Assembly: GCF_002222615.2 (NCBI RefSeq)
Contig: NZ_CP022412.2
Location: 1,054,001-1,118,000 of the forward strand
Direction of reading: 5' to 3'
Source: Bacteroides caccae
Lineage (GTDB): Bacteria; Bacteroidota; Bacteroidia; Bacteroidales; Bacteroidaceae
DNA: 64,000 nucleotides
The position numbers were made by a program, and so were the translations under genes. Under the pieces are notes generated by a model. The model ran no database searches. It saw nothing but the letters and a program-made list of their open reading frames with translations, and had not been told where the DNA came from. Of this stretch, positions 27,860 to 37,019 are shown in pieces (within the stretch, counting starts at the first letter, position 1; the number at the start of each line of letters is the position of its first letter).

Positions 27860-29785
27860 ATGAAGTACATAAAATCGTATATACTTTTCGTTATCATGGG
27901 CTTTGCGGTTGCGGGGTGTACTATAGACGACCTGAAAGACGATGTAAACGACCTGAAAGATAGGGTGACGCTTATCGAGCAGCAGGTGAAACTGTTGAAT
28001 GATAATCTGGCTGTGATCGGCTACATCCTTGATCCTCAGAATAAGACAGTCAGTAAAGTGGAGACTGTTAAAGAGAATGGGGTTGCTGCGAAATATGTCA
28101 TAACTTTAAGTGATAATACCCAACTGACATTGACTATCGGTAAGGAAGGAACAGTCAACGAACCGGAGATTACGATAGGAGATGATGGGAAATGGTATAT
28201 CAACGGTATTTCTACCGGCGTAGTAGCCGTAGGAGAGAACGGTAAGAATGGGGAGGGATATCCCGAATTTCGTGTACAGAATGGAAATTGGCAGATACGT
28301 TTCGGTGACGGTGAGTGGGCGAATGTTCCCGGTGGAGAGGGGATTGCCGGTGGCAGTTCTTTAGGCGACCAGATCTTTGAATCTGCCAAAGTAGACGGTA
28401 GCAACTTTGTTGTGACTCTTAAAGATGGGACTGTGCATACACTTCCTATCGTGGCAACTTTGGTTTGTGCTATTGATAGAACAGGTCTTGCATTTGATGA
28501 TGAGGACTTCCTGATTATCAATAAAGGAGAAAGAGTGGTGATTCCTGCTAAGATTGAAGGTGAGAATCCGCAGGTTACTTATCCGCAAGGTTGGAGAGCT
28601 ACTTTGAACAAACTGGATGTTGCCGATGAAAAAGGAAATAATTATCAGTTGTTGATCTTTGCTCCGGCTGCTGAGAATAAAACGTTAACGAGAGCCGCGG
28701 CGGATAATACTGCCGATGTAACTGTTCAGGTACAGGAAGGCTTGTTTTGGGCAGTTGACAAGATAAAAGTGAAGAATCCGAAAGGACTTGCTTCTAATCT
28801 GGATATGTATAATGAAGGACAGGCTGTTATTGTAGGCGGGCTGGAGATTACAAAAGAAAAGTATGGTGAAGCAACGGAAGTTACTGCTGATATGCCGATT
28901 GAACAGGGTGGTGTTTATTTTGTGTCTACAAATAATGTGAGACTAACTTATAATTTAGGTACTACGGGAGTGGATAATTTAATTATTGTACCAACAACCA
29001 AGGATGTTACTACGATAAATCTGGTAGTCTCTAAACAGATATATTTGAAAGGAATGTTTGCTTGTCAGAATGTAACTTTGTTAAATCAAGTTCCGAATGC
29101 AACTTCATTTCATTATCCATTACGTATAATAGCAGAACAGAATATAAATATAGTTTTGGACGGATGTAAAGTGAATGGTTTAGTCCCGACTAAAGGATTT
29201 GCAATGAAAAGTTCTGAAGTATCAGCAGTTTCTGTGGATAATTTTATTATTCATAATTCAGATATAAATCTTGCTCAATCGGGTGCAGCTTTATATTTGT
29301 TGACCCAGATGAGTTGCAAGAATATTAGTTTAGATAATAACCTTATTTATGCTTCTTCTTTAGATGGGAATGTGACTGAATTTAAGATATTTAATGGCAA
29401 TGGCTTAACAGTGGAAACTCTGAATTTAACATCTAATACATTGATTGATATTGAGTCATCAGGTGCGAGTCTTTATGGGCTTGTCAGGGCAGCTAAAGTG
29501 TTGAAAGCTACTGTAAAGGATAACTTGTATTGGTTATCAGATGCCGCTAAGGCAGCATATTTCTTTACTGGTGCTAGTTCCTTGGTAGAGTCATTGGATA
29601 GTAGTGATAATTTTGGATATTCTGTAAGCGATAAACCTCTTCGTATGTTCCAAAATACAGCAATTGATCCTGATGTAAAATTAGTAGAAGGATTATTCAA
29701 TACCACTGATCCGGCTACTTTTAACAAATCTACAGGGACATTCATTCCCAAAGAAGGTTACACTCAATATGGTGCACAACGCTAA
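27860..29785 (+). CDS. Surface lipoprotein: coiled coil, DUF4988-like module, beta-helix
   Basis: A 641-residue lipoprotein (Cys20 in AVAGC). A short coiled coil follows at once (DDLKDDVNDLKDRV, about 23-55). Then come a DUF4988-like module (about 60-195, with the paired pattern EITIGDDGKWYINGIST), an Ig-like part, and a C-terminal DUF4957-like parallel beta-helix (about 380-620). The beta-helix half is clearly richer in A/T than the rest of the gene. Its neighbours at 29797 and 30719 share the N-terminal layout, so this is a paralogue set. It should stand off the cell surface on the coiled coil and bind glycan. No catalytic residues are recognised. Confidence 0.78.
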   Translation: MKYIKSYILFVIMGFAVAGCTIDDLKDDVNDLKDRVTLIEQQVKLLNDNLAVIGYILDPQNKTVSKVETVKENGVAAKYVITLSDNTQLTLTIGKEGTVNEPEITIGDDGKWYINGISTGVVAVGENGKNGEGYPEFRVQNGNWQIRFGDGEWANVPGGEGIAGGSSLGDQIFESAKVDGSNFVVTLKDGTVHTLPIVATLVCAIDRTGLAFDDEDFLIINKGERVVIPAKIEGENPQVTYPQGWRATLNKLDVADEKGNNYQLLIFAPAAENKTLTRAAADNTADVTVQVQEGLFWAVDKIKVKNPKGLASNLDMYNEGQAVIVGGLEITKEKYGEATEVTADMPIEQGGVYFVSTNNVRLTYNLGTTGVDNLIIVPTTKDVTTINLVVSKQIYLKGMFACQNVTLLNQVPNATSFHYPLRIIAEQNINIVLDGCKVNGLVPTKGFAMKSSEVSAVSVDNFIIHNSDINLAQSGAALYLLTQMSCKNISLDNNLIYASSLDGNVTEFKIFNGNGLTVETLNLTSNTLIDIESSGASLYGLVRAAKVLKATVKDNLYWLSDAAKAAYFFTGASSLVESLDSSDNFGYSVSDKPLRMFQNTAIDPDVKLVEGLFNTTDPATFNKSTGTFIPKEGYTQYGAQR

Positions 29786-29796
29786 AACTAAGAATT

Positions 29797-30687
29797 ATGA
29801 AAAAGATATTGATACTATTAGTTTGCTTATTGCCTGTCATCACCTTTACCTCCTGTGATGATAAGGATGATATACGTAAAGACATCGACGATCTGAATGC
29901 TCGTTTGGATGCTTTGACAGATGATCTCGAAAATTTGAATACGAGCATCAAATCTTTCCAAGATGCAGTGAAAGGACTTGTTCTTGTAACCGGATATACA
30001 ATGGATGAAAAGGGTAACTATACACTTTCACTGAGTGACGGTACGGAATTGGTTGTTTATGGCGGACAGCCTGCGGGAGATATTCCTACACTTGGCATTA
30101 ATGAAGCCGGAAATTGGACATATACCCTTGACGGTAGAACCGTTGAATTGAAAGATAAAGAAGGCAATCCTTGTCCTGCTGTTCCCGTAGACGGTTCCGA
30201 CGGACAAACTCCAACCATCTCGATTGATGCGGACGGTTACTGGTGTTATGCCGTTGGCGGTGGAGAACCTCAACGTATAGACGGGCGTTACAACATTGCC
30301 AATATTGGAGAGATTCCGGGAGGTATATTTGCCGATGTAACGGTGAACGGTAATATCGTGACCTTTGAATTTACAGACGGCTCGAAAACCGAGATCCCTT
30401 TATTGGGAGGATTGGATATGACTTTTTCTCAAGGTGGTTCATCGAATATTACTTCTGTAAATGTAGCGAAGGGAGGTTCAGCGGTATTGACGGCAAAACA
30501 GACGAATGTAGCCAGAGTGATTATAGATCCCACACCTGTACAGGTAGTCTTGACTGATGACGCTTCCGATAATCTGACGATTAAAACAAAAGGACTGGCT
30601 TCCGGCAAATATACTGTTTATTTCCAGATATTCTCTAAGGAAGGATATCGTCTGATTAAATCATTAGAGGTGACGGTTGCTGAATAA
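29797..30687 (+). CDS. Short surface lipoprotein: coiled coil and DUF4988-like module
   Basis: A 296-residue lipoprotein (Cys20 in TFTSC) beginning 11 bp after the previous stop. A coiled coil (DDIRKDIDDLNARLDALTDD) leads into two repeats of the DUF4988-like unit (MDEKGNYTLSLSDGTELVVYGG..., LGINEAGNWTYTLDGR, ISIDADGYWCYAVGGG). A small C-terminal beta domain ends the protein, and there is no beta-helix. The module is closer to the N-terminal part of the PL29 lyase at 32737 than to the two longer lipoproteins. It is probably a binding or scaffold protein on the surface. The function is inferred only from location and architecture. Confidence 0.75.
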   Translation: MKKILILLVCLLPVITFTSCDDKDDIRKDIDDLNARLDALTDDLENLNTSIKSFQDAVKGLVLVTGYTMDEKGNYTLSLSDGTELVVYGGQPAGDIPTLGINEAGNWTYTLDGRTVELKDKEGNPCPAVPVDGSDGQTPTISIDADGYWCYAVGGGEPQRIDGRYNIANIGEIPGGIFADVTVNGNIVTFEFTDGSKTEIPLLGGLDMTFSQGGSSNITSVNVAKGGSAVLTAKQTNVARVIIDPTPVQVVLTDDASDNLTIKTKGLASGKYTVYFQIFSKEGYRLIKSLEVTVAE

Positions 30688-30718
30688 GTTGAATTAATAA
30701 TTAAGCGAAGAAATCATT

Positions 30719-32638
30719 ATGAAATACTATAAATCATTCATATTATTCAGTTTGTTTGCATTGGCTTTTGTGTCATGTAATACAGACGATTTGGAAAGAG
30801 ACATTGATGCCTTGAAAGATCGTGTGACGAATGTTGAGGCACAGGTACAGCAGTTGAACGATGAGATGAACATTATCCGTGTGCTGTTGGACGGCAACAA
30901 GACTATTACCGATTACTCTATCAATGGTGATACTTATACCTTGACCTTAAGCAATGGCGAAACATTGACTTTGACTCCGGGAGTGACCGGAGGCAACTAT
31001 CCTTCTATTGAGATCGGTGCAAATGGTAATTGGTTTATTGGCGGTACAGATACAGGCTGGCGTGCTCAAGCGGAGAATGGGGAAGATGCTACCATTACTC
31101 CCGAATTTAAGATTGCACCCAATCCGGCCGATGGAGATAAAAAGTATTGGTATGTGAGTTATGACAACGGTTCAACCTGGAAAGTATTGGAAAACGGTCT
31201 GGCTGAAGGTATAAATACAGGTTCGAATCCTATCAGCAACGCAACTGTTGACGGAGATAATTTTAAAGTTACTTTTGGCGGAAAGGAGTATCTGATTCCT
31301 ATTGTGAAAGGATTGGAATGTGCAATTAATGTTCCCGAAGGTGTAACAGATGATCTTTGGTTGGTAGCCGGAGGAGGTGCGTCTTCCTTTACTGTGAAAG
31401 TAAATTTGGCTGAAGGTGATTTAGTAAGAGTAAAAGCACCTGCTGATTGGAATGCAAAACTGTCGGAATATGTGGCTGGAACAACGGAAGTAACAGTGAC
31501 TGTGACACCTCCTGCAACTCCGAGCGAGTGTACGATTATTGTAGAAGTGACTCATGGAGTAAATTCAGCAACAGATCAGATAAAGGCAAAAACTTCCAGT
31601 GATAGTTACTGGGCTGAATATCAGGCTGGATTTGATATCAGGATCGGTGATGTAGTACTTAATAAATATGATAACCCGAATGGAGTATTGGTAAAAGAAG
31701 GTGAATCAATCTCCGAAAGCGGTATTTACTTTATTGCCGAAGGTGCTACGGCTTATTGGACTGGTGCAGTGAGTGACCTGATTCTGATAGGAGAGAAAAA
31801 GAATAGTAATTATTCTTCAAAAGTAATGACCAAAGGGATTGTCTCTTTGGAAAATGTGGAGTCGAAAATTGGAATGTTATGTAAGGAGATTACTTTATCT
31901 CCTGATGAGTTAACCGCAAATTATTGGTTTAACTTTCCTAGTTCAAGTAAAGATGTAATAGAAAGACTGTATTTAGATCATTGTAAGATTGAGATGATGG
32001 CGGACAAGATGTTCTCTTATTTTAATAATGCATCGTCAGGTATATCAAAATTGTTGGTTGAATCTTGTTATATTGCAGTGCCGGCTCCATCGGCAACTAC
32101 TAAAGTTATTAATTTCTTGAATTTTAATAATGGGAATTATGGAGATATAATGATTCATAATAATGTTTTCTATTGCTCTACACAGGATCGCTCTGTTCTA
32201 TTTGTGGCATTACTGAAAGGAACGAATGCAAAGTTCTCTGATAATGTGAGTATTGAAAATAACACGGTTATTAATATTCTAAGTAATCATGGAAATAGCT
32301 CCGGCTTTTTTAAAGTAACCGCTGAAGAAGGATGGACGATGAAAAATAATCTATTCTGGTATGATACGGATTGTGCAGCTAGTGGGACTTTCCCAATGTT
32401 ATCTACTTTAATGATTGGTGCAGCTACTTTCAATGAAACAGACTTTTCTAATAATAGAATATTTACCTCTCTTGAAAATACTCAGATGACTTGGCAGTAT
32501 TTTAGAACCGCGCCGGTAGGTTTTAAGGATAATGTAATAACCATAGAAAAAGAGACTCCTTTTGAAACGTTGGTTGACATTGAAGGAAAATATACTCTTA
32601 AACCGGAATATCAAGGTATAGGTGCAGTTATCGAATAG
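30719..32638 (+). CDS. Surface lipoprotein: coiled coil, DUF4988-like module, beta-helix
   Basis: A 639-residue lipoprotein (Cys20 in AFVSC), paralogous to the 641-residue protein at 27860. A coiled coil (DDLERDIDALKDRVTNVEAQVQQL) is followed by a DUF4988-like module (SIEIGANGNWFIGGTDTGW), an Ig-like part, and an A/T-rich C-terminal beta-helix (about 330-620) with Asn-rich turns. The N-terminal coiled coil is well conserved with the neighbour while the helix is divergent, suggesting duplication followed by fast change of the binding surface. A 16-bp hairpin follows the stop, so it may be the last efficiently transcribed gene before the lyase. Confidence 0.78.
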   Translation: MKYYKSFILFSLFALAFVSCNTDDLERDIDALKDRVTNVEAQVQQLNDEMNIIRVLLDGNKTITDYSINGDTYTLTLSNGETLTLTPGVTGGNYPSIEIGANGNWFIGGTDTGWRAQAENGEDATITPEFKIAPNPADGDKKYWYVSYDNGSTWKVLENGLAEGINTGSNPISNATVDGDNFKVTFGGKEYLIPIVKGLECAINVPEGVTDDLWLVAGGGASSFTVKVNLAEGDLVRVKAPADWNAKLSEYVAGTTEVTVTVTPPATPSECTIIVEVTHGVNSATDQIKAKTSSDSYWAEYQAGFDIRIGDVVLNKYDNPNGVLVKEGESISESGIYFIAEGATAYWTGAVSDLILIGEKKNSNYSSKVMTKGIVSLENVESKIGMLCKEITLSPDELTANYWFNFPSSSKDVIERLYLDHCKIEMMADKMFSYFNNASSGISKLLVESCYIAVPAPSATTKVINFLNFNNGNYGDIMIHNNVFYCSTQDRSVLFVALLKGTNAKFSDNVSIENNTVINILSNHGNSSGFFKVTAEEGWTMKNNLFWYDTDCAASGTFPMLSTLMIGAATFNETDFSNNRIFTSLENTQMTWQYFRTAPVGFKDNVITIEKETPFETLVDIEGKYTLKPEYQGIGAVIE

Positions 32639-32656
32639 TTGCTGCAATTAAATTTG

Positions 32657-32714
32657 ATAAAGGCGAAGAATCTATTAATGCTAATATTGGGTTTAACGGA
32701 TTCTTCGCCTTTAT
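32657..32714 (+). terminator. Strong hairpin inside the operon, before the PL29 gene
   Basis: Perfect 16-bp arms (32657-32672, starting ATAAAGGCGAAG, and 32699-32714) enclose a 26-nt loop. Only AACATTATT follows the right arm, so the T tract is weak. It may partly terminate the SusC-operon transcript or stabilise the 3' end of a processed upstream mRNA, lowering lyase output relative to the binding proteins. Confidence 0.65.
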
Positions 32715-32736
32715 AACATTATTAGACTTTAGAAAT

Positions 32737-35037
32737 ATGAAAAACATGAAACTTGATTTACATAGTATAGCGACAACTTGTATGATGGTTGCTGTCATAG
32801 TTTTCACTTCCTGTTCGGACGATGAAGCAATAAATAACCCAACTATTCCCGAGCAACCGGAACAATTAACAGAACTCACTGCGCAATACAATACTAATAT
32901 TGCGGCTTATCAGGCCATGATGAATGGCAAAGCCGAGATTGTAGACTACACCTCTGACGAGAAGGGTAACTACAAACTTCAATTGAGTAACCGACAGATA
33001 GCGGATGTTTATATCCAAACTGCCGACGATAAAGATATTCCCCTTCTTGGAATTGATAAAGAAGGTTACTGGAATTATCAATTGGAAGGTACTTCACGCA
33101 TTCTGACAGATACGCATGGCAATCCGGCTCCTGCTTTAAACAAGACAGGAAAAGGCATTCTTACTCCTCAAATTGCATTGGGGGAGGACGGCTGTTGGCA
33201 AGTTTCTTACAATGGCTATCAGTGGCAACGTTTGAGTGACACTCCGGCTCCGTCATTGGAAGGAAAAACGGCTGTTGATTTCTCTCTTTACCGTTCGGCT
33301 GTTTTAGATGAACAGACGAATACAATCACTTTGGAATCCCGTACAAGCGGGAGTGTGCTTAAACTGGATACCCGCAATAACGGCACAGCACAAGCGTGGA
33401 AAAAGTTCCTGATGAATAGTGATGACAATGTATTGTTGGATTATTCGTATGCCGGATACAAACATGGAGAAGTGACACCTCCGGAGGCTTTCTCATTAGG
33501 ATATAAAGTTTTCAATGTGAAAGAACGTATGGAAAACCGTGGCATGACTGCCCGTGAAGCCTTGATAACCATATTGCAGGAGAATAACATGACCCGTAAG
33601 GACGGTAAGAATTACAACAATGCAAATGCCCGGATTGTCATTTATTTCCCGGAAGGAGAATACGTATTGCATAATGACGATGACAATACAATAGAGCCGG
33701 GCAAGCCGGTATTGGGAAAGGAAGGTGATGAAGCATATTCTTTGGATAGTAAAGGAAATAATAAAAGTTCCAGTATCTATATATTCGCAGGCCATTTTGT
33801 AATTAAGGGAGATGGCGCAGGAAGAACAAAGCTGATAATGGATACTCCGAACTTGCCGGATGATATTACTACCATGTATTCGTCGCCGGTAATGATTGAT
33901 ATTAAACATAACTCCGGGTTGTCGAAACTCTGTGATATCACGGGTAACGCAGCTAAAGGTACTTTTAGCGTGGAAGTATCTGATGCGGCTTCGCTGAGTA
34001 AAGGTGACTGGGTATGCCTGTATTTACAGAACAATGACCCGGAACTGGTACGCAACGAGTTGTCTCCCTATGCACCCGAGCCAACAATGGAGAATATTAT
34101 AAATGTAGGTGTGCAGGTGCAGGACTTCCACCAAATTGTGGCAAAAAGCGGGAATGTAATCACTTTTAAAGAACCTATAATGCACGAAGTTGATTCTCGT
34201 TGGGGTTGGGCGATCCACAAATATCCGCATTATGAGGAAGTCGGTATAGAAGACGTGACTTTCGTAGGACATGCCACCGATGATTTTCAGCATCACAGAA
34301 ACTGGGCGCATGACGGTGCTTATAAACCGATAAAGATGACACGCCTGACAAACTCGTGGATGCGCCGGGTGAACTTTATAAGTGTTAGTGAGGCCAACTC
34401 GATTACGTCTTCCGCTAACGTGTCCGCCTACGATATTAAGATAGACGGTAATCGTGGCCATGCCGCCATTCGGTCGCAAGGGTCGTCGCGGGTGTTTATC
34501 GGCAAAGTGACCGACCGTACCAACGGACCTCTAATAGATAATAGAGGCGTCATACAGCAGGGGGCAGGACAATATCATGCTTGCGGAGTCTCAAAACCGA
34601 GTATGGGTGCTGTCATTTGGCGGGTACATTGGGGATTGGATGCCTGCTTTGAGTCTCATGCCACGCAGCCGCGTGCTACGCTGATTGATAATTGTACGGG
34701 TGGATTCATGCAGTCTCGTCAGGGAGGTGATTACAACCAACTTCCCAATCACCTCGATGACCTCACTATTTGGAATATGTATTCGGAAAGATCGCGCACG
34801 GCAAGCGGTAATTCGGCTCCTGCCGGTGTATTCGACTGGTGGCGTATCGGCTTTAAAGGTTGGAAGTTCCTTCCGCCCGTTATTGTCGGTTTTCATGGCG
34901 AACCGTTGAATTTTGTGCAGGAGCAAGTAAAACTGGACGAAAGTAATGGAACTCCGGTAGAGCCGCAGTCTCTTTACGAAGCACAGCTGGAGAAACGCCT
35001 GGGCTTTGTGCCTGCCTGGTTGAAGGCATTGAAATAA
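32737..35037 (+). CDS. Chondroitin/dermatan sulfate lyase, family PL29 (DUF4955-type)
   Basis: A 766-residue surface lipoprotein (Cys26 in VFTSC). The N-terminal region (about 45-175) repeats the DUF4988-like unit of the preceding lipoproteins (SDEKGNYKLQLSNRQIADVYIQ, LGIDKEGYWNYQLEG, IALGEDGCWQVSYNG). The remainder is a long right-handed beta-helix of the DUF4955 type (IVIYFPEGEYVLHNDDD, FVIKGDGAGRTKLIMDTPN, HHRNWAHDGAYKPIKMTRLTNSWMRRVNF, GRGHAAIRS-like turns). The founding PL29 enzyme, BT3328 of B. thetaiotaomicron, is an endo-acting surface lyase for chondroitin, dermatan and hyaluronan with this architecture. It should make the first cuts outside the cell. Catalytic residues are not assigned here. 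Confidence 0.85.
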   Translation: MKNMKLDLHSIATTCMMVAVIVFTSCSDDEAINNPTIPEQPEQLTELTAQYNTNIAAYQAMMNGKAEIVDYTSDEKGNYKLQLSNRQIADVYIQTADDKDIPLLGIDKEGYWNYQLEGTSRILTDTHGNPAPALNKTGKGILTPQIALGEDGCWQVSYNGYQWQRLSDTPAPSLEGKTAVDFSLYRSAVLDEQTNTITLESRTSGSVLKLDTRNNGTAQAWKKFLMNSDDNVLLDYSYAGYKHGEVTPPEAFSLGYKVFNVKERMENRGMTAREALITILQENNMTRKDGKNYNNANARIVIYFPEGEYVLHNDDDNTIEPGKPVLGKEGDEAYSLDSKGNNKSSSIYIFAGHFVIKGDGAGRTKLIMDTPNLPDDITTMYSSPVMIDIKHNSGLSKLCDITGNAAKGTFSVEVSDAASLSKGDWVCLYLQNNDPELVRNELSPYAPEPTMENIINVGVQVQDFHQIVAKSGNVITFKEPIMHEVDSRWGWAIHKYPHYEEVGIEDVTFVGHATDDFQHHRNWAHDGAYKPIKMTRLTNSWMRRVNFISVSEANSITSSANVSAYDIKIDGNRGHAAIRSQGSSRVFIGKVTDRTNGPLIDNRGVIQQGAGQYHACGVSKPSMGAVIWRVHWGLDACFESHATQPRATLIDNCTGGFMQSRQGGDYNQLPNHLDDLTIWNMYSERSRTASGNSAPAGVFDWWRIGFKGWKFLPPVIVGFHGEPLNFVQEQVKLDESNGTPVEPQSLYEAQLEKRLGFVPAWLKALK

Positions 35038-35061
35038 GAGGATACGAGAAATATCAACTAA

Positions 35062-35096
35062 AGAAAGAGAGGGGCTCGAAGGGCCTCTCTCTTTTG
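35062..35096 (+). terminator. Terminator of the chondroitin operon
   Basis: An AAAGAGAGGGGC / GGGCCTCTCTCTTTT stem with a small loop lies 24 nt after the PL29 stop and ends in TTTT. The 195 bp between here and the convergent sulfatase gene hold nothing else that I recognise. Confidence 0.8.
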
Positions 35097-35291
35097 GGGG
35101 TAAATTGATCAAAGTCTGATTTTTATATAAATCTGTTGATAAAGGTTAGAAGAATTGTGCAGTATATTACTTTGGTTGTAATGTGACTTTATCGTTTCTC
35201 TGTTACAAATGTATGCAATTTACGCTCTCTCCTGTGGATAGAATGATTCAGGATTGGTATAAAATCATACAATTCTGTTATTCCGGTATAT

Positions 35292-36827
35292 TTATTTCTC
35301 TTTTACAGATTCCAATAATTCAGCTAATTCTTTTACGATGTCAGGATGCTGTTTCGCCACATTCGTTTTCTCCGAAGGATCGGACGATAAATCGTAGAGC
35401 TGAGGCTGTTGGTCGTTGCCAAGTTCCATTTTCGTCCAGAACTCAATGGCGGGAGCATCGCTGGGCTCGATATATTTCCACTGCCCTTTTACAATGGCAA
35501 GCGTATTATTAAGATTCTGTTGGACGATGTATTCGCGACCGGTATTGTTCCTGCCTAAGAACGTGTTCAGGTGTTCCTGGCTGTCGGGGGCTGCACCTTT
35601 GCGCAAAGGCTGATTCAGCAGTGAGGCGAGTGAGGCGTATACATCAATCTGTGAGAAAAGAGACTGTTGCTTGCTCGGTTTTACTTTGGCAGGCCAGCGG
35701 ACAATGAACGGGATACGTGTGCCCGCTTCATAAGCGCTGTATTTCCCTCCCCGGTAGATTCCCATTGGAGTATGACCGTTGAGAAGCTCGTAGGCATGGT
35801 CCTGATAGCCGTCGTCGATGACGGGACCGTTGTCGCTGGTAAAGACCAGAATGGTATTGTCGGCGATGTTGAGGCTATCCAACGTGTTCATAATTTCACC
35901 GATGGTCCAGTCCAGTTGGAGGATAACGTCACCACGGGTGCCGAGTCCGCTTTTTCCTGCAAAACGCGGGTGGGGGATACGTGGCACGTGTACATCCTGC
36001 GTACCCATATACAAGAAGAAAGGTTCTTCTTTATGGGAAGTGATGAACTTCTTCGCTTTATGGGTGATGATGTCGGCTATATCCTCGTCTTTCCAGAGAG
36101 CGGACTTGCCGCCTGTCATCCAACCGATGCGGGGGATACCGTTGATAATGGTATTGTTATGCCCTTGGCTGGGTTTTAACGTTACGAGTTCCGGATTTTC
36201 TTCTCCGGTGGGCCAGTCGCCTACTTTATGCTCATAGTTGACGGTGATTGGGTCATTAGGATCGAGACCCACTACGCGGCCGTTCTCCACAAACACGCAT
36301 GGCACACGGTCTACGGTTGCCGGAATGATAAATTCATAATCGAAGCCGATACTTTGTGCATTCGGAGTGATCTGTTTGTTGAAATCTGTCCCTCCTTTCG
36401 GTCCCAGTCCCAAATGCCACTTGCCAACGGCACCGGTGGCGTATCCTGCATCTTTCAGCATATCCGCCATAGTGACACAGGCAGTATCAATGATAAGTTC
36501 CGAGTTGCCGGGAGCGATACCTGTGTTCTTTTGACGCCAGGGATACATACCCGTGAGGAGCCCGAAACGGGAAGGAGTGCTGGTGGCGGAAGTTGCGTAA
36601 GCATTCGTGAATTGCACGCCTTGTCCGGCCAGACGGTCGATATTGGGTGTGCTCACTTTGGTTGCTCCGTAGCAACTCAAATCACCGATACCAAGATCGT
36701 CGGCGAATATGTAAATAATGTTAGGCTTCTGGTCGTTTTGTCCATTACTCTTTTGAGCGGCATTATTACATCCTGACAACATTGCGATGCCGGGCAATAG
36801 CGGAAGTATACGTGATACGTTTCTCAT
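35292..36827 (-). CDS. S1-family sulfatase, probable GalNAc-6-O-sulfatase
   Basis: A lipoprotein of about 511 residues (Cys20 in MLSGC) that should remove sulfate from unsaturated chondroitin disaccharides. The metal site IYIFADDLG (Asp43, Asp44) and the maturation motif S-T-P-S-R (Ser83 to formylglycine, followed by FGLLTG) mark an S1 arylsulfatase of the Ser type, matured by anSME. Further family segments are GYATGAVGKWHLG, NTILVFTSDNGP and DPSEKTNVA. The equivalent B. thetaiotaomicron gene, BT3333, was reported as an N-acetylgalactosamine-6-O-sulfatase. Start 36827 is chosen for the lipoprotein signal and because the longer frame would begin upstream of the promoter box at 36861-36868. Confidence 0.92.
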   Translation of the reverse strand: MRNVSRILPLLPGIAMLSGCNNAAQKSNGQNDQKPNIIYIFADDLGIGDLSCYGATKVSTPNIDRLAGQGVQFTNAYATSATSTPSRFGLLTGMYPWRQKNTGIAPGNSELIIDTACVTMADMLKDAGYATGAVGKWHLGLGPKGGTDFNKQITPNAQSIGFDYEFIIPATVDRVPCVFVENGRVVGLDPNDPITVNYEHKVGDWPTGEENPELVTLKPSQGHNNTIINGIPRIGWMTGGKSALWKDEDIADIITHKAKKFITSHKEEPFFLYMGTQDVHVPRIPHPRFAGKSGLGTRGDVILQLDWTIGEIMNTLDSLNIADNTILVFTSDNGPVIDDGYQDHAYELLNGHTPMGIYRGGKYSAYEAGTRIPFIVRWPAKVKPSKQQSLFSQIDVYASLASLLNQPLRKGAAPDSQEHLNTFLGRNNTGREYIVQQNLNNTLAIVKGQWKYIEPSDAPAIEFWTKMELGNDQQPQLYDLSSDPSEKTNVAKQHPDIVKELAELLESVKEK

Positions 36828-36860
36828 GAAGTTGATTTTTAAGGGATGAATTATTGGAAG

Positions 36861-36924
36861 CAAAGGTAAATGATTGAAAGGAAAAGAAGGAGCAGGAATG
36901 TACAAGTGAAGTACAAAATAGTAC
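36861..36924 (-). promoter_or_regulatory. Candidate activator site and promoter of the sulfatase gene
   Basis: On the minus strand GTAC-TATTTT-GTAC (36924-36911) is followed 42 nt later by TACCTTTG (36868-36861), a TAnnTTTG box. The 15 nt TGTACTATTTTGTAC are identical to the element upstream of the SusC gene at 52702, and the ATCATTTAC just before the -7 box is also shared. A third GTAC lies 7 nt downstream of the repeat. Confidence 0.6.
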
Positions 36925-37019
36925 ACGAAAGGCTTTACTCTGTGATGTGAAGTGTGAAGATTCTACGCTTGTTCTCCTTAATAACCTTGCTTGTTTTTCG
37001 AAGTTATCTTGCTGACCTT

